A stretch of 64,000 nucleotides of DNA, from the NCBI RefSeq assembly GCF_000237325.1, contig NC_017542.1, positions 2,824,501 through 2,888,500 on the forward strand, read 5' to 3'. A model generated the notes under the pieces. That model saw nothing but the letters and a program-made list of their open reading frames with translations. It had not been told where the DNA came from and did not search any database. Origin of the DNA: Paenibacillus polymyxa M1. GTDB lineage: Bacteria; Bacillota; Bacilli; Paenibacillales; Paenibacillaceae. Shown in pieces: positions 1 to 8,616 of the stretch; positions within the stretch are counted from its first letter, which is position 1, and each line of letters starts with the position of its first letter. Position numbers and translations under genes: made by a program.

Positions 1-2
1 CA

Positions 3-74
3 ATAGAATTTGAAGATTCAAAAGTTGGTAAATCCCGGATGGTTTCTACCGTCATTTCTTGTTATAGGAATTGA
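3..74 (+). pseudogene. Possible tail of an upstream gene
   Basis: A reading frame is open from the window edge and ends with TGA at 72-74, giving about 23 residues (ending VISCYRN). It could be the C-terminus of a gene lying mostly outside the window or chance. The family is not recognisable. Nothing else is visible before the MFS gene at 162. Confidence 0.2.
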
Positions 75-161
75 TTTTTTTAATGTTAACCAGGATTTAT
101 GTTCATATTAATTGATGTATTGAGAGGTAAATTGAATTTAGAAGGGTGACAGGTCAGTCTC

Positions 162-1403
162 ATGGAGAATTCAGGAGCTAAAAATGCGAAATTGTTTAAT
201 TCCACAAAGACCATGATCGGTGGTTTAGTTATGCTCATTATTGCAATGGGAATCGGACGTTTTTCATATACTTCCATACTTCCATTGATGCAATCACAAG
301 CTCATCTATCCGCTACGGAATCCGGATATTTGGCAGGGAGTAATAACTTGGGTTACCTTATCGCTGCCTTTGGTGCAGGTTTCATAACCTGGGGATCCCG
401 AAGAGCCTATCATCTTCGGATGCAATTGGTACTCTGCATCATTTTAACGGGACTTATGGGAATCACTTCATCATTTTTATGGTGGATGATTTTGCGCTTT
501 CTTGCTGGAATTAGCAGCGGCCTTATTTTCGTTCTATCATCAAGTTTAGTGTTGGATGCGTTGTTTTCAGATAAGCGTGAAAAATGGGTAGGTATATTTT
601 ACGGAGGAGTTGGCGTTGGTATTGTTTTAGTTGGTTTACTTACGCCTTTTCTTAGCATTTTCACTTGGAGGGGGCCTTGGATCGGCCTTTTGATCATTAG
701 TATCATCCTTATCGTACCCGTTTGGTCATTTATCCACGATAAAGAGCCGAAACCTATAACTCAAAATGCTGAATCCCTGAGTTCATCAGCGGAAAATCCA
801 TCTATTTTCGGCTGGCTACTTATTGCTTATGGACTTGAGGGGTTAGGTTATATAGTAAGCGCGACGTTTCTTGTAGCAATGGTTAAGCAAATGCCTCATA
901 TGTCAAGTTTTGCTGACTTTAGCTGGATTATCGTTGGGATAGCGGCGGTACCATCAACAGTGATCTGGTCCTGGTGGGCGAGTAAAGTCGGTTATATCAA
1001 ACCATTGATTATTGCGCTTATCCTGCAGGCTGTTGGGGTCATACTGCCTGTATGTCTTCCCAATATATTCGGCGTAACGTTAGGATCTGTCCTTTTTGGA
1101 GGCACTTTTATGGGCATCTCCATGCTTGCTCTCGCCGAGGCTCGTATGTCTAGACCATCCAGTGGTAGTAGAGCAATTGCTTTGATGACAGGATTTTATG
1201 GCATAGGTCAAATACTCGGTCCAATCGGAGCCGGAATCGTGTTGGAAATGGCGCATAGCTACAACCTATCACTACTTCTTGCCGCTTTGGTGCTTGTTGT
1301 TGCTGCTATAATATTGCTATCCGGTGCAGTCATTTCAAGTCAAAAAGGAGCGGTAGGAAATTTAAACCATGCTCACATTCATCCTGGTCAAGAGCTTAGT
1401 TAG
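162..1403 (+). CDS. MFS transporter, YbfB/YjiJ-like
   Basis: 413 residues with about 12 hydrophobic segments separated by short loops, so an integral membrane secondary transporter. The first segment, with an ATGIGRF-like motif (MGIGRFSYTSILP), and the following Ser/Gly-rich turn (SGYLAGSNNLGYL) are typical of the YbfB/YjiJ branch of the major facilitator superfamily. The substrate is unknown for most members. A charged loop between the two six-helix halves lies around residues 190-215 (HDKEPKP). The start at 162 is the only ATG ahead of the first helix; upstream GAAGGGTGA at 141-149 is a weak ribosome binding site. It stands alone, 72 bp before the racemase gene, with no evident functional link. 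Confidence 0.85.
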   Translation: MENSGAKNAKLFNSTKTMIGGLVMLIIAMGIGRFSYTSILPLMQSQAHLSATESGYLAGSNNLGYLIAAFGAGFITWGSRRAYHLRMQLVLCIILTGLMGITSSFLWWMILRFLAGISSGLIFVLSSSLVLDALFSDKREKWVGIFYGGVGVGIVLVGLLTPFLSIFTWRGPWIGLLIISIILIVPVWSFIHDKEPKPITQNAESLSSSAENPSIFGWLLIAYGLEGLGYIVSATFLVAMVKQMPHMSSFADFSWIIVGIAAVPSTVIWSWWASKVGYIKPLIIALILQAVGVILPVCLPNIFGVTLGSVLFGGTFMGISMLALAEARMSRPSSGSRAIALMTGFYGIGQILGPIGAGIVLEMAHSYNLSLLLAALVLVVAAIILLSGAVISSQKGAVGNLNHAHIHPGQELS

Positions 1404-1475
1404 ATCCTGGGCAGTTTGCTTTGGAATCAGATACAAATGGAATTGTGAATTGATTCCTTATTGGAGGAATAAAAA

Positions 1476-2264
1476 ATGCAAATAGGTTTTTTTGATTCTG
1501 GTATTGGAGGCATTACTGTATTGCATGATACATTAAAAGTTTTACCTAATGAAGATTATATGTATTACGCAGATACATTAAATGTTCCATATGGGCACAA
1601 AACGAAAGATGAAGTTAAAAAGTATGTTTTAAATGCTATAGAATTTATTAGCCAGCAAAAAGTAAAAGCGATAGTGATTGCTTGTAATACTGCCACAAGC
1701 GCAGCAATCGAAGAAATAAGGGGAAAATACAGTATTCCAATCATTGGTATGGAGCCTGCCGTAAAACCAGCTGTTAAATCAAAAAAAAATATAGATAAAC
1801 GAGTTTTAGTAACTGCTACTGCTTTGACTCTAAGGGAAGAAAGACTTCAAAATCTTATTACTAAATTAGATAACGAGCATGTTGTTGATTTATTACCTCT
1901 TCCGAAATTAGTTCAGTTTGCAGAAAGTTTTGAGTTTAACGAGCAAATAGTGCTGCCTTATCTTCAAGAACAATTATCTATATATGATTTAAGTAAGTAT
2001 GAAACTATTGTTTTAGGATGTACTCACTTTTCTTACTATAAAGATATATTTAGAAAATTATTTTCATCGGATGTTAATATAATTGATGGAAATAATGGTA
2101 CTGCAAAAAATCTAAAAAAAGTACTGGAAGAAATGAATTCTTTAGATGAAGGCAATGGCAATATTTCATTCTATTGTTCAGGGGTCAAAGTCGAGGATAA
2201 GGCTAAATTAAAAGAGTTTAATAAACTGTTCAAAAGATTGGATGCTATTAACGAATATAATTGA
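1476..2264 (+). CDS. murI: Glutamate racemase
   Basis: 262 residues. Interconverts L- and D-glutamate to supply D-Glu for peptidoglycan in the cytoplasm. The N-terminus has the substrate-binding FFDSGIGG motif. The two catalytic cysteines are visible as Cys70 in ACNTATSA and Cys182 in GCTHFSYY. Length is typical of the family. A clear ribosome binding site (GGAGGAA, 1461-1467) precedes ATG 1476. The gene is AT-rich compared with its neighbours (many AAA/TTA codons), which may point to a different origin and suggests an accessory second copy. The gene after it is a decayed oxidoreductase fragment, so no operon is implied. A Racemase_asp_glu family member with another substrate cannot be fully excluded. 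Confidence 0.88.
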   Translation: MQIGFFDSGIGGITVLHDTLKVLPNEDYMYYADTLNVPYGHKTKDEVKKYVLNAIEFISQQKVKAIVIACNTATSAAIEEIRGKYSIPIIGMEPAVKPAVKSKKNIDKRVLVTATALTLREERLQNLITKLDNEHVVDLLPLPKLVQFAESFEFNEQIVLPYLQEQLSIYDLSKYETIVLGCTHFSYYKDIFRKLFSSDVNIIDGNNGTAKNLKKVLEEMNSLDEGNGNISFYCSGVKVEDKAKLKEFNKLFKRLDAINEYN

Positions 2265-2267
2265 AAA

Positions 2268-2471
2268 GTCTGCCAGCCTTTCGGAGTAAACTTCTATCTG
2301 CCTGAGCAATCAGAAGATTCGGAAGAAGCAGTTTACCGGATCACAGATTATCTGAATAAATACCGCATCAAACTTAGAACTGCTCAAAATCCATCTCATA
2401 TAAAGTTTTCAGAATCATTTGAAGAGCAGCTACTGGTACTGTTGGAGGAGCGTGTACCCTTAGTCCGATAA
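2268..2471 (+). pseudogene. Nitronate monooxygenase fragment
   Basis: An open frame without a start codon encodes about 67 residues (beginning VCQPFGVNFYLPEQ, later FEEQLLVLLEERVPLVR). This resembles the N-terminal third of the FMN-dependent nitronate monooxygenase / 2-nitropropane dioxygenase family, where 'PFGVN' and 'LEE.VP.V' are conserved. The flavin-binding C-terminal part and the extreme N-terminus are missing. It begins 3 bp after the racemase stop codon, so a deletion or recombination joined the two genes. Confidence 0.6.
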
Positions 2472-2539
2472 TTTTCTTTTATTAGAATGGTTGATAATAA
2501 ATAGGGAAAAATAATTTTTATTAAAGGGAGGAAGTTAAA

Positions 2540-2932
2540 ATGCCATTACTTCGTTTTGATCTTATTAAAGGACGAGATAAAGCAAGCCTAAAAAAACTTT
2601 TGGATGTTGCCCACCAAGTTGTTGTGGAAGCTTTTGACGTTCCTGAGCGAGATCGTTACCAAATCGTTCACGAACACCCGGCGGACCATATGATTATTGA
2701 GGATACTGGGCTAGGATTTAACCGTACCGATAGTCTAGTTATTCTCTCCATAATAAGCAAAGCCCGGCCAAAAGAGAAGAAACAAAAGCTCTACTCCTTG
2801 CTGGCTGAAAGGTTAGAAGCTGAATGCGGCATCGCACCAACCGATTTAATGGTATCTATTGTTGAAAATAATGATGATGATTGGAGTTTTGGACTGGGGG
2901 AGGCACAATTTTTGACCGGTAAGTTAAGCTGA
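2540..2932 (+). CDS. Tautomerase family protein
   Basis: 130 residues beginning [12 protein letters not shown]. After Met removal Pro1 would be the catalytic base, as in 4-oxalocrotonate tautomerase-like enzymes. The length and two half-repeats fit the Tautomerase_2 group of double-length subunits; [12 protein letters not shown] and the acidic EADCGI-like C-terminal half ([15 protein letters not shown]) are typical. A strong ribosome binding site (GGGAGG, 2526-2531) precedes the start. Substrate unknown; relatives act on enol/keto acids. Transcribed alone and convergent with the GNAT gene on the minus strand. Confidence 0.85.
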   Translation: MPLLRFDLIKGRDKASLKKLLDVAHQVVVEAFDVPERDRYQIVHEHPADHMIIEDTGLGFNRTDSLVILSIISKARPKEKKQKLYSLLAERLEAECGIAPTDLMVSIVENNDDDWSFGLGEAQFLTGKLS

Positions 2933-2978
2933 TTCAATGCTAGTCGTTTCGATCTTAATCGGTAATATCTCTAATTCT

Positions 2979-3021
2979 AATCGCCCTTAAATTGGCCTGG
3001 TAGGCTAGTTGAAGGGCGATT
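2979..3021. terminator. Hairpin between convergent genes
   Basis: A perfect 10-bp inverted repeat, AATCGCCCTT (2979-2988) and AAGGGCGATT (3012-3021), lies between the convergent tautomerase and acetyltransferase genes. The T-run is weak on both sides, so it is a possible bidirectional terminator. Confidence 0.55.
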
Positions 3022-3089
3022 TCCATGAGGTTTGGTATTGAGATGGTAAAATAGGCTTATGGATGGTCCAAAATTACAATTACATCCAA

Positions 3090-3641
3090 TCATTCTGATG
3101 TGAAACAACCCAATTCATAGTAAGTATTATTGTTGAAATCAAAGCTTTTAATCACGTCAAGACCAAGCTTTTTGGTATGGGCAGCGTAAGATCTATGATT
3201 GATGTGGTTTATAAAAGTTATCAATATCGGATATTTTTTACTCATTTGCATTCTGGAAAAATCAAAAACCTTTCGGAGTACTACCGTCCCCCTGTAATCC
3301 GTATCAATGCAAATTGGCCCATACTGATAAGTGTTTTCAGTAGAAAGCGTAATCCCCTTATATTCTGTATCTTTCAAATCGTCAATCATAAATTGAAAAA
3401 GAGGCCACTTAGCCCAATACTTCCATGAGGCAGCCATCACATAAGCAATAATCTTCTGGCCATGACATGCAATTGTAATTCCATTTTCTTTTTCAATTAA
3501 TTCCTTAAATTGTTCTTCTGTAAATAAGGTTGTTACGAAGCCATCGGGTTTGTCTTTTTCACTAATGGTTGTAATGTGATATTTTTTTTGTAATTCCACT
3601 ATAGCAGATATATCATCAACAGTAGCGTTTCTATAAATCAT
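3090..3641 (-). CDS. GNAT-family N-acetyltransferase
   Basis: 183 residues. The N-terminus MIYRNATVDDISAIVEL and the central beta-strand pattern (ITIACHGQKIIAYVMA) fit the acetyl-CoA-dependent GNAT fold; the later TFINHINHRSYAAHTKKLGL matches the family's 'N..S...Y.KLGF' region that closes the acceptor pocket. The acetyl-CoA loop (DTDYRGTVVLRKVF) is degenerate compared with RGxGxG. Start supported by AGGAGG just upstream (3648-3653). Substrate unknown; no operon partner. Confidence 0.78.
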   Translation of the reverse strand: MIYRNATVDDISAIVELQKKYHITTISEKDKPDGFVTTLFTEEQFKELIEKENGITIACHGQKIIAYVMAASWKYWAKWPLFQFMIDDLKDTEYKGITLSTENTYQYGPICIDTDYRGTVVLRKVFDFSRMQMSKKYPILITFINHINHRSYAAHTKKLGLDVIKSFDFNNNTYYELGCFTSE

Positions 3642-3893
3642 TGTTATCCTCCTATATGAAATGAGCTTAAAAAAACTTTACTTCAGCATTCGACATATTG
3701 CAACCTATAGGTTTTTGCGAGAGGAAGGCTACACTATGATCAGGAGAGCGTTAACAGGGGGAGAGCGACTGGAATTTCTATTATCCTACCTGTCTTACAA
3801 GGGAACATTGGAAAAGTTTTTTAAGAATTTTCCCAAGAGGGAGAGGATTTTCAGATCGACCCACTGCAGATTAGTGTAGCCCCTGACGAATAA

Positions 3894-4568
3894 GCAAATG
3901 GAGTTAGAATTGATACAGGGCTTGGGATTGATAGTATCAAAAGAATAACAGAGCAGTTGACATCTTTACCTCTAAAAGTTATTACGACACATGTCCACAA
4001 TGACCACATAGGTAACCATGGCGAATTTGAACGGATCTTTGTCCATAAAGGAGATGAAGACTGGCTAATTAACGGGATTCAAGGCTTAACAATAGAGCAA
4101 ATCAGGAAGAATATTAGAAGAGATATAACCTTGCCTACTCCAGAAAGGTTTAATCCGGATACATACCAACCCTTTAAAGGAAAGCCGACAGGTTTGTTGA
4201 AGGATGGTGATATATTCGATCTAGGGGACAGAAGATTAATTATATATCACACTCCAGGACATTCTCCTGGTCATATTTCAGTTTTCGATGAAACAAAAGG
4301 GTATTTATTTACTGGCGATCTGCTCTATGATGAAGCGCCAATATATGCCTTTTATCCTTCAACGAACCCTGTTGATTTAGTGAATTCATTAGAAAAGATT
4401 GCAAGAATACCCAACGTCAAAATGGTATACGGTTCTCACAATACATTAGGACTTAATCCAATAATTTTAGTTGAAGTAAAAATTGCAGTTAAATTTCTGA
4501 GGGAACATGATCTCGTCAAATTTGGAACTGGGATTCATAAATTCAACGGATTTAGTGTTCAGTTCTAA
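3894..4568 (+). pseudogene. MBL-fold metallohydrolase, 5'-truncated
   Basis: The frame is open from 3894 but has no usable start; the first ATG/TTG (TTG 3957) lies inside the domain. It encodes IDTGLGID followed by THVHNDHIGNH, the HxHxDH zinc motif of the metallo-beta-lactamase fold, then TPGHSPGHISVF and the metal-ligand region FTGDLLYD, and ends ...GSHN. Roughly the first 40-50 residues, including the first strands, are lost. Segment 3661-3890 upstream contains no recognisable remainder. Its last ~60 bp plus the following noncoding sequence recur at 9033-9144. Could still be translated from TTG 3957, but activity is doubtful. Confidence 0.72.
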
Positions 4569-4582
4569 TAATCTTGTCAAAC

Positions 4583-4632
4583 TAACGGGAAACGTTAGCT
4601 CAATAAAATAGCGACAGTCTAGGACTTTATTT
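4583..4632 (+). repeat. Dispersed 50-bp repeat, copy A
   Basis: Forward copy of a repeat found about ten times here: AACGGGAAACGTTAGCTCAA, then TAAAATAGCGACAGTCTAGG, then ACTTTATTT. It starts 15 bp after the metallohydrolase stop codon and is followed by an IS110 remnant. Function unknown; see the finding on the repeat family. Confidence 0.75.
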
Positions 4633-4639
4633 CGTGTTA

Positions 4640-5049
4640 TTAGATCAATCAGAGATTTCTGGTTGGCCTTTTTTCTTAGGCATCATATGATGGCGGTAGC
4701 CGAGAGAACGTTGACTTTATTGGGGCGGGCCCGTCGTGAAAACAGTTCTCTCACTGCCCTCAATGACCATGTTTGAGCTGGTTGAGACAGGGATCTCGTA
4801 TCACAAGCGAAGCTATGGGGGAACCATCGTGGGAGTGGCCGCAACTTTAATATTAGGGAGTGTGTTATGGAGCCGGTTGTAGGATTAGATGTGGATTAGT
4901 TTCCTATTTTAATACGCGAGGAGTGCAAGCATTTTATAATCAATCCACTTCAAACTAAACGTGCGAGAAACATGCAACTGCGAAAAGTAAAAACCGACAC
5001 TGCAGATGTCAAAAGATTGAATTTATCAATAAATAGGCAAAATGAATAA
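4640..5049 (+). mobile_element. IS110-family element remnant
   Basis: Two pieces of one decayed transposase are visible. ATG 4867 begins MEPVVGLDV and stops at TAG 4897-4899; this is the start of IS110 transposases, where the Asp begins the RuvC-like DEDD site. A second open piece (4916-5049) reads HFIINPLQTKRARN then LRKVKTDTADV, matching the conserved 'INPLQTKR...RKVKTDAADA' block. About 60-70 residues between them and the whole C-terminal serine domain are lost. The 230 bp before ATG 4867 correspond in place to the IS110 noncoding end that in active members encodes the bridge RNA. Confidence 0.72.
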
Positions 5050-5051
5050 AG

Positions 5052-5096
5052 TCCCTGGACTCTTAATGCGATGTGCATGCGGATCGGGGACTTATC
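5052..5096. terminator. Hairpin after IS110 remnant
   Basis: AAGTCCC (5051-5057) pairs with GGGGACTT (5089-5096) across an AT-rich loop. It lies upstream of the DeoR gene and downstream of the broken transposase. T-run absent, so termination is uncertain. Confidence 0.35.
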
Positions 5097-5231
5097 ATGT
5101 GAAATACTCAATATAAGCGGTTTGCTTAATTTCTGAAAAAACACTTAAAAACACTTAACAAAAAGCGTTAAATTGCTTATGATGAATATAGGGAAAGGGG
5201 GAGGGATTATATTCACCAAGAGGAACGACTT

Positions 5232-5978
5232 TTGAAAATTTTGGAGTATCTCCAAAGCCGTAACCAATTATCAAATTCGGAAATTTGCGATTTATTGAAC
5301 ATCTCGAGAGATACGGCAAGAAGGGATATTGTTAAGCTTGTTCATGAAGGGGGGGTTATCAGAACCCATGGAGGTATTGCCTTACCCTTATTAAAAGAAG
5401 AAATAAGAGCCTACAAGGAACGTGTAACCTCAGCAACAAAGCAAAAGATGCTTATTGCAAAAGCAGCTTCTGAGCATATCGCTGACGGAGATGTATGCTT
5501 CATGGATGTATCGACTACCATTCAACTGCTCTGTGGGCAATTGGACAAGAATCTGACGGTTTACACACACTCGTTGGATAATGCAGAAGCTTTATCAGCA
5601 AAAAGTGAAATTAACATAAATTTGCTCGGGGGCAAATTTAATCATGAAAACCGTTTTTTTTATGACTACGACACGGCTATGCAGTTGAACGATGTTTTTT
5701 TTGACAAAGCTTTTTTAGGAGCTGCCGCCATTATGGAAGACGGAGTGTATTTTGCGAACCGTGATGATGCTTTAGTTAAAAAGCTGGTATCGAGGCGTGC
5801 CAGAGAAGTATTTTTACTTGCCGATTTCAAAAAATTTAATTTAACAAGCCCGTTTAAAGGTCTGAATTTTTCCGAAATTGATATTCTAATTACAAATCAG
5901 GATGCCCCGAAGCATTCATTGCTGATGTTGCAGGATAGCGGAGTAGAAGTTATCAAGGTGCTTGAGGAAGAAAAGTGA
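5232..5978 (+). CDS. DeoR/GlpR-family transcription regulator
   Basis: About 248 residues: an N-terminal helix-turn-helix (ILEYLQSRNQLSNSEICDLL ... SRDTARRDI) and a DeoR sensor domain of the sugar-phosphate-isomerase type (ADGDVCFMDVSTT, NLLGGKFN, DKAFLGAAAI). These proteins usually repress sugar operons and sense a sugar phosphate. The TTG at 5232 is poorly placed because family members begin 'M.QEERL..IL'; the residues QEERL are encoded just upstream. GGGGGAGGG (5197-5205) is spaced correctly for an ATT codon at 5211, giving (M)HQEERLLKIL, so the real start may be ATT 5211. Translationally coupled to the HAD gene by a GTGA overlap. Confidence 0.87.
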   Translation: MKILEYLQSRNQLSNSEICDLLNISRDTARRDIVKLVHEGGVIRTHGGIALPLLKEEIRAYKERVTSATKQKMLIAKAASEHIADGDVCFMDVSTTIQLLCGQLDKNLTVYTHSLDNAEALSAKSEININLLGGKFNHENRFFYDYDTAMQLNDVFFDKAFLGAAAIMEDGVYFANRDDALVKKLVSRRAREVFLLADFKKFNLTSPFKGLNFSEIDILITNQDAPKHSLLMLQDSGVEVIKVLEEEK

Positions 5979-6004
5979 TAAAAAATCGCAAGGGAGCATG
6001 GGCC

Positions 6005-6859
6005 ATGATACAAGCAATCTTTAGCGATATTGACGGGACGTTGTTAAATTCAAAACATCAAATTACATTCGACACCAAAAATACAATCCAAAAGGTTGTG
6101 GGAGGAAATATCCCTTTTGTACTCGTTTCAGCGAGAATGCCAAGCGGCATTTTTCCTCTTCAGCAAGAGCTCAATATTAACGCTCCCGTCATTTGTTATA
6201 GCGGTGGTCTAATATTGGGCTGTAATAGGGAAATCCTCCATAGCATCTGTTTATCGAAAAAGAGCATTAAACAAATATACGATATTGTATCGGATCATTA
6301 TCCTTCTATTAGTTTTAACTTATATGGCTATGACCAGTGGATCGTTGATAACACTCAAAATCCTTGGGTAATTCAGGAAGCGGGAATTATTAATGGCTCT
6401 CCCATACAGAGGGTGCTTTCCTCATATATAGAAGAAGATCATGATACTCACAAAATTTTATGCATGGGACCTCCCGAAGACGTTGAGCGGCTTGTACAAC
6501 AAATCAAAAATGAAGTTACTGGTATCAGTGTCTATAAATCCAAGGGAACCTATCTGGAAATTATGGATGAGATGGTGTCCAAATCGTATGCCATTCAGGA
6601 ACTCGAGGGGATATTTAATATTACTCATCGTGAATCGATGGCCATTGGAGACAACTATAATGACATGGATATGATTTTGTACGCAGGCCTAGGAATTGCA
6701 ATGGGGAATGCGCCAGAGGAAGTTAAGAAAATTGCCGACTGGGTCACATCGAGTAATGATGAAGACGGTTTGAAAATAGGCTTGGAGAAATACATTTTGT
6801 CCGTTTGGAATGATCCAGTGACATTGGATATACAAACACCAAAAAACTGTAGGCATTAG
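6005..6859 (+). CDS. Cof-type HAD-IIB sugar phosphatase
   Basis: 284 residues from ATG 6005. HAD motif I is FSDIDGTLL (nucleophile Asp and acid/base Asp), motif II the LVSAR segment, motif III Lys in SKSYAIQEL, motif IV GDNYNDMDM; a C2-type cap lies between motifs II and III. The family dephosphorylates sugar phosphates or flavin/pyridoxal phosphates. The frame is open back to GTG 5975, which overlaps the DeoR stop, but the family starts at MIQAIFSDIDGT and AGGGAG (5991-5996) sits 8 bp before ATG 6005. It probably forms a two-gene operon with the DeoR regulator, which suggests control of a sugar-phosphate level. Substrate not readable from sequence. Confidence 0.85.
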   Translation: MIQAIFSDIDGTLLNSKHQITFDTKNTIQKVVGGNIPFVLVSARMPSGIFPLQQELNINAPVICYSGGLILGCNREILHSICLSKKSIKQIYDIVSDHYPSISFNLYGYDQWIVDNTQNPWVIQEAGIINGSPIQRVLSSYIEEDHDTHKILCMGPPEDVERLVQQIKNEVTGISVYKSKGTYLEIMDEMVSKSYAIQELEGIFNITHRESMAIGDNYNDMDMILYAGLGIAMGNAPEEVKKIADWVTSSNDEDGLKIGLEKYILSVWNDPVTLDIQTPKNCRH

Positions 6860-6951
6860 AAATAGAACAGAGGGGGACACATAACCCTGAGGATACTGAG
6901 TTTGTATCTTCTCGGTCTGCGAGTGACGAGAACGGTAGAAAAAGAAAAGCA

Positions 6952-7015
6952 GAGTGAGACGACAAAAAGAGATCAACGTGTTTCGACCGTTGATCTCTTT
7001 TTGTTGTGCTCACTC
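6952..7015. terminator. Strong bidirectional terminator
   Basis: A 17-bp perfect stem (ACAAAAAGAGATCAACG 6962-6978 with 6988-7004) has A-runs on the left arm and T-runs on the right, and is extended outward by GAGTGAG/CTCACTC with one bulge. It should terminate the DeoR-HAD operon and read-through from the right. Confidence 0.85.
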
Positions 7016-7400
7016 AGCACGACAGATTACAAAAGAGATGAGGAAAGTTAGGTTGGGAGTTTGGTCGTCTGGATTTGTAGTGAAGAGCTTATTTACCTGT
7101 AATGCAGAAGAGCAGAAGGGATTAGCGATGCACGTGGCATCAAAAGTCAAGTTTATTAAACTAAAGGGCAGGATAGTCAATTTTTTCACAAATACTTTAC
7201 ATTTGAAAGAAATTTGCGAAATTCGTAGATAAGAGGTCATGAGAAAGTGATGTAAGCTTTTGGATGCTAGGTGAACAAGGAGAGCCTGCTTACCTTATGA
7301 CGGATTTTCTTATAATGGACTGGTTAAAACCCATGAAAACGTGGATTCTTTCATAGGACTTTAGCAGTTAGATACCATTCATAGATATAGTGAATAAGTG
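7016..7400. other. Intergenic region, nothing recognised
   Basis: About 385 bp of AT-rich sequence between the terminator and the promoter of the next gene. Short frames exist but none has a ribosome binding site or a recognisable product. Confidence 0.5.
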
Positions 7401-7407
7401 GATAGTG

Positions 7408-7434
7408 TATAATGAAGAAAATAGGAACGGAGGA
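7408..7434 (+). promoter_or_regulatory. -10 box and RBS for the gene at 7442
   Basis: TATAAT at 7408-7413 is a perfect -10 hexamer, and GGAGGA at 7429-7434 is a ribosome binding site 7 bp before GTG 7442. The ATG at 7412 overlaps the -10 box and so cannot be the start if this promoter is used. No clear -35 is visible. Confidence 0.55.
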
Positions 7435-7441
7435 CAAATCG

Positions 7442-8185
7442 GTGAAGATACAACTATTGGTACTAATCATTTCTATTGGTGGAGTAGTATTAGCGACATT
7501 CATTTCTGTGTTTGCTGTGCTTCGATTGAAAAAGAGTCATCAAACGGCGAGTGACGAACAGAAGAATAGTAGAAAAGTAAACTTAGCCATACCGTCTAAA
7601 ACATTTGAAGTTGAACTCCATCAATCACTCTTTCAGGACTGGGGAAGTGGTGTGAAGGAATCATCGTTTCAAGACGATAAATCTAGTGTTTATCTAGAAG
7701 TTTATAATCATGGAAATATCCCAGCAGAAAATGTCATGGTTGAGATTGCGGTTGATTTTGATGAATTAAATGATTTTATGAAAGATCATACAGCTTTCAA
7801 TGATGAAGATAATCATTCATTTTATCTTTCTGAGGAAGAAGAAAAAGTCGTTATTTCATTTAACAAAGTAGAAAATATCAAACATGAAATCAGTTTTCAT
7901 CTTGAGGAATTGGGAACGATTCATCCTGTTGGCGCAGAAAAACACGGTATAAAAATACATCTTCCTAGATGGTACATATACTTATTGAACATAAAGGCAT
8001 TTAATGAAAACTTGGATTTATTCAGTTTGAATATCATATTGGTGTACAAAGATCCGAATAATGAAAGTAAATTATGTACAGAAGAGTTTTTGATTGAACC
8101 TGAGATACATATGGCGAAGAGGGAAGAAGAGCATTCTAATAATAAGGTGAAGTATAGAATTAAGGGTGAGTTAATAATAGAATAA
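7442..8185 (+). CDS. Membrane-anchored protein, unknown function
   Basis: 247 residues from GTG 7442. The N-terminus is a single transmembrane helix (IQLLVLIISIGGVVLATFIS) followed by basic residues (RLKKSH), so the bulk of the protein is probably cytoplasmic. The rest is a charged beta-rich domain (SSVYLEVYNHGNIPAENVMV) resembling an immunoglobulin-like fold in pattern only. The start codon was chosen from the ribosome binding site and promoter position. No family recognised. It is isolated between a terminator and a transposon-end array. Confidence 0.6.
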   Translation: MKIQLLVLIISIGGVVLATFISVFAVLRLKKSHQTASDEQKNSRKVNLAIPSKTFEVELHQSLFQDWGSGVKESSFQDDKSSVYLEVYNHGNIPAENVMVEIAVDFDELNDFMKDHTAFNDEDNHSFYLSEEEEKVVISFNKVENIKHEISFHLEELGTIHPVGAEKHGIKIHLPRWYIYLLNIKAFNENLDLFSLNIILVYKDPNNESKLCTEEFLIEPEIHMAKREEEHSNNKVKYRIKGELIIE

Positions 8186-8331
8186 CTGTTTGGCACGGTT
8201 TATACGGCTTCCAGTAGGTAGTCGTTCTTTTTTTTGTTTCAAAAGATACTTAACAATATGGCCAGCTACAAGGCAATTAAAATGAACAAATGGACTTCAA
8301 GGATCAATGTGAAATCGGTGAACCTATTTAG

Positions 8332-8424
8332 GTAACTTTGCGTCATTAATGTAGGAACATTTTTGTCATTGGATAAAAATGGGGAGAATATGGACTAAGT
8401 AATTGTAGTGACACAAATCTCCCC
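8332..8424. mobile_element. Transposon-end site array, locus 1
   Basis: Two direct sites (GTAACTTTGCGTCAT 8332-8346; GAACATTTTTGTCAT 8355-8369) end in TGTCATTGGATA (8364-8375). After 30 bp an opposed site, GTAGTGACACAAA (8405-8417), begins. The same arrangement with better matches occurs at 22513-22757. This looks like two abutting ends of IS21- or Tn7-type elements. No transposase frame is next to it. Confidence 0.4.
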
Positions 8425-8502
8425 TAAGTCTAGCCTCAGGGATAAATACAGTGAGATTGATGAATTTTACCTGATTTATATCATGAAGAATCCACGTTGC
8501 TA

Positions 8503-8545
8503 TGCGGGTTTTCTAAGACATCTTCACAAAACCCGTATTTCTTTT
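8503..8545 (+). terminator. Hairpin with T-rich tail
   Basis: CGGGTTTT (8505-8512) pairs with AAAACCCG (8528-8535) and is followed by TATTTCTTTT. A closely similar loop and right arm (TATTCACAAAACCCGTATTT) occurs at 22606-22625, also beside a transposon-end array. Confidence 0.55.
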
Positions 8546-8616
8546 AGTTTGATTAAATTATTATTTAGTCTTTATTTAATAAGGGTTTTATATATTGTGT
8601 CACAATATATATATAT

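Noticed and set aside
3661..3879. 72-codon frame before the metallohydrolase remnant
   Set aside because: No ribosome binding site and no resemblance to the missing N-terminus of an MBL-fold protein; may be a remnant but cannot be supported.
6954..7232. 92-codon plus-strand frame after the HAD gene
   Set aside because: It begins inside the terminator hairpin, has no ribosome binding site and reads through low-complexity AT sequence.
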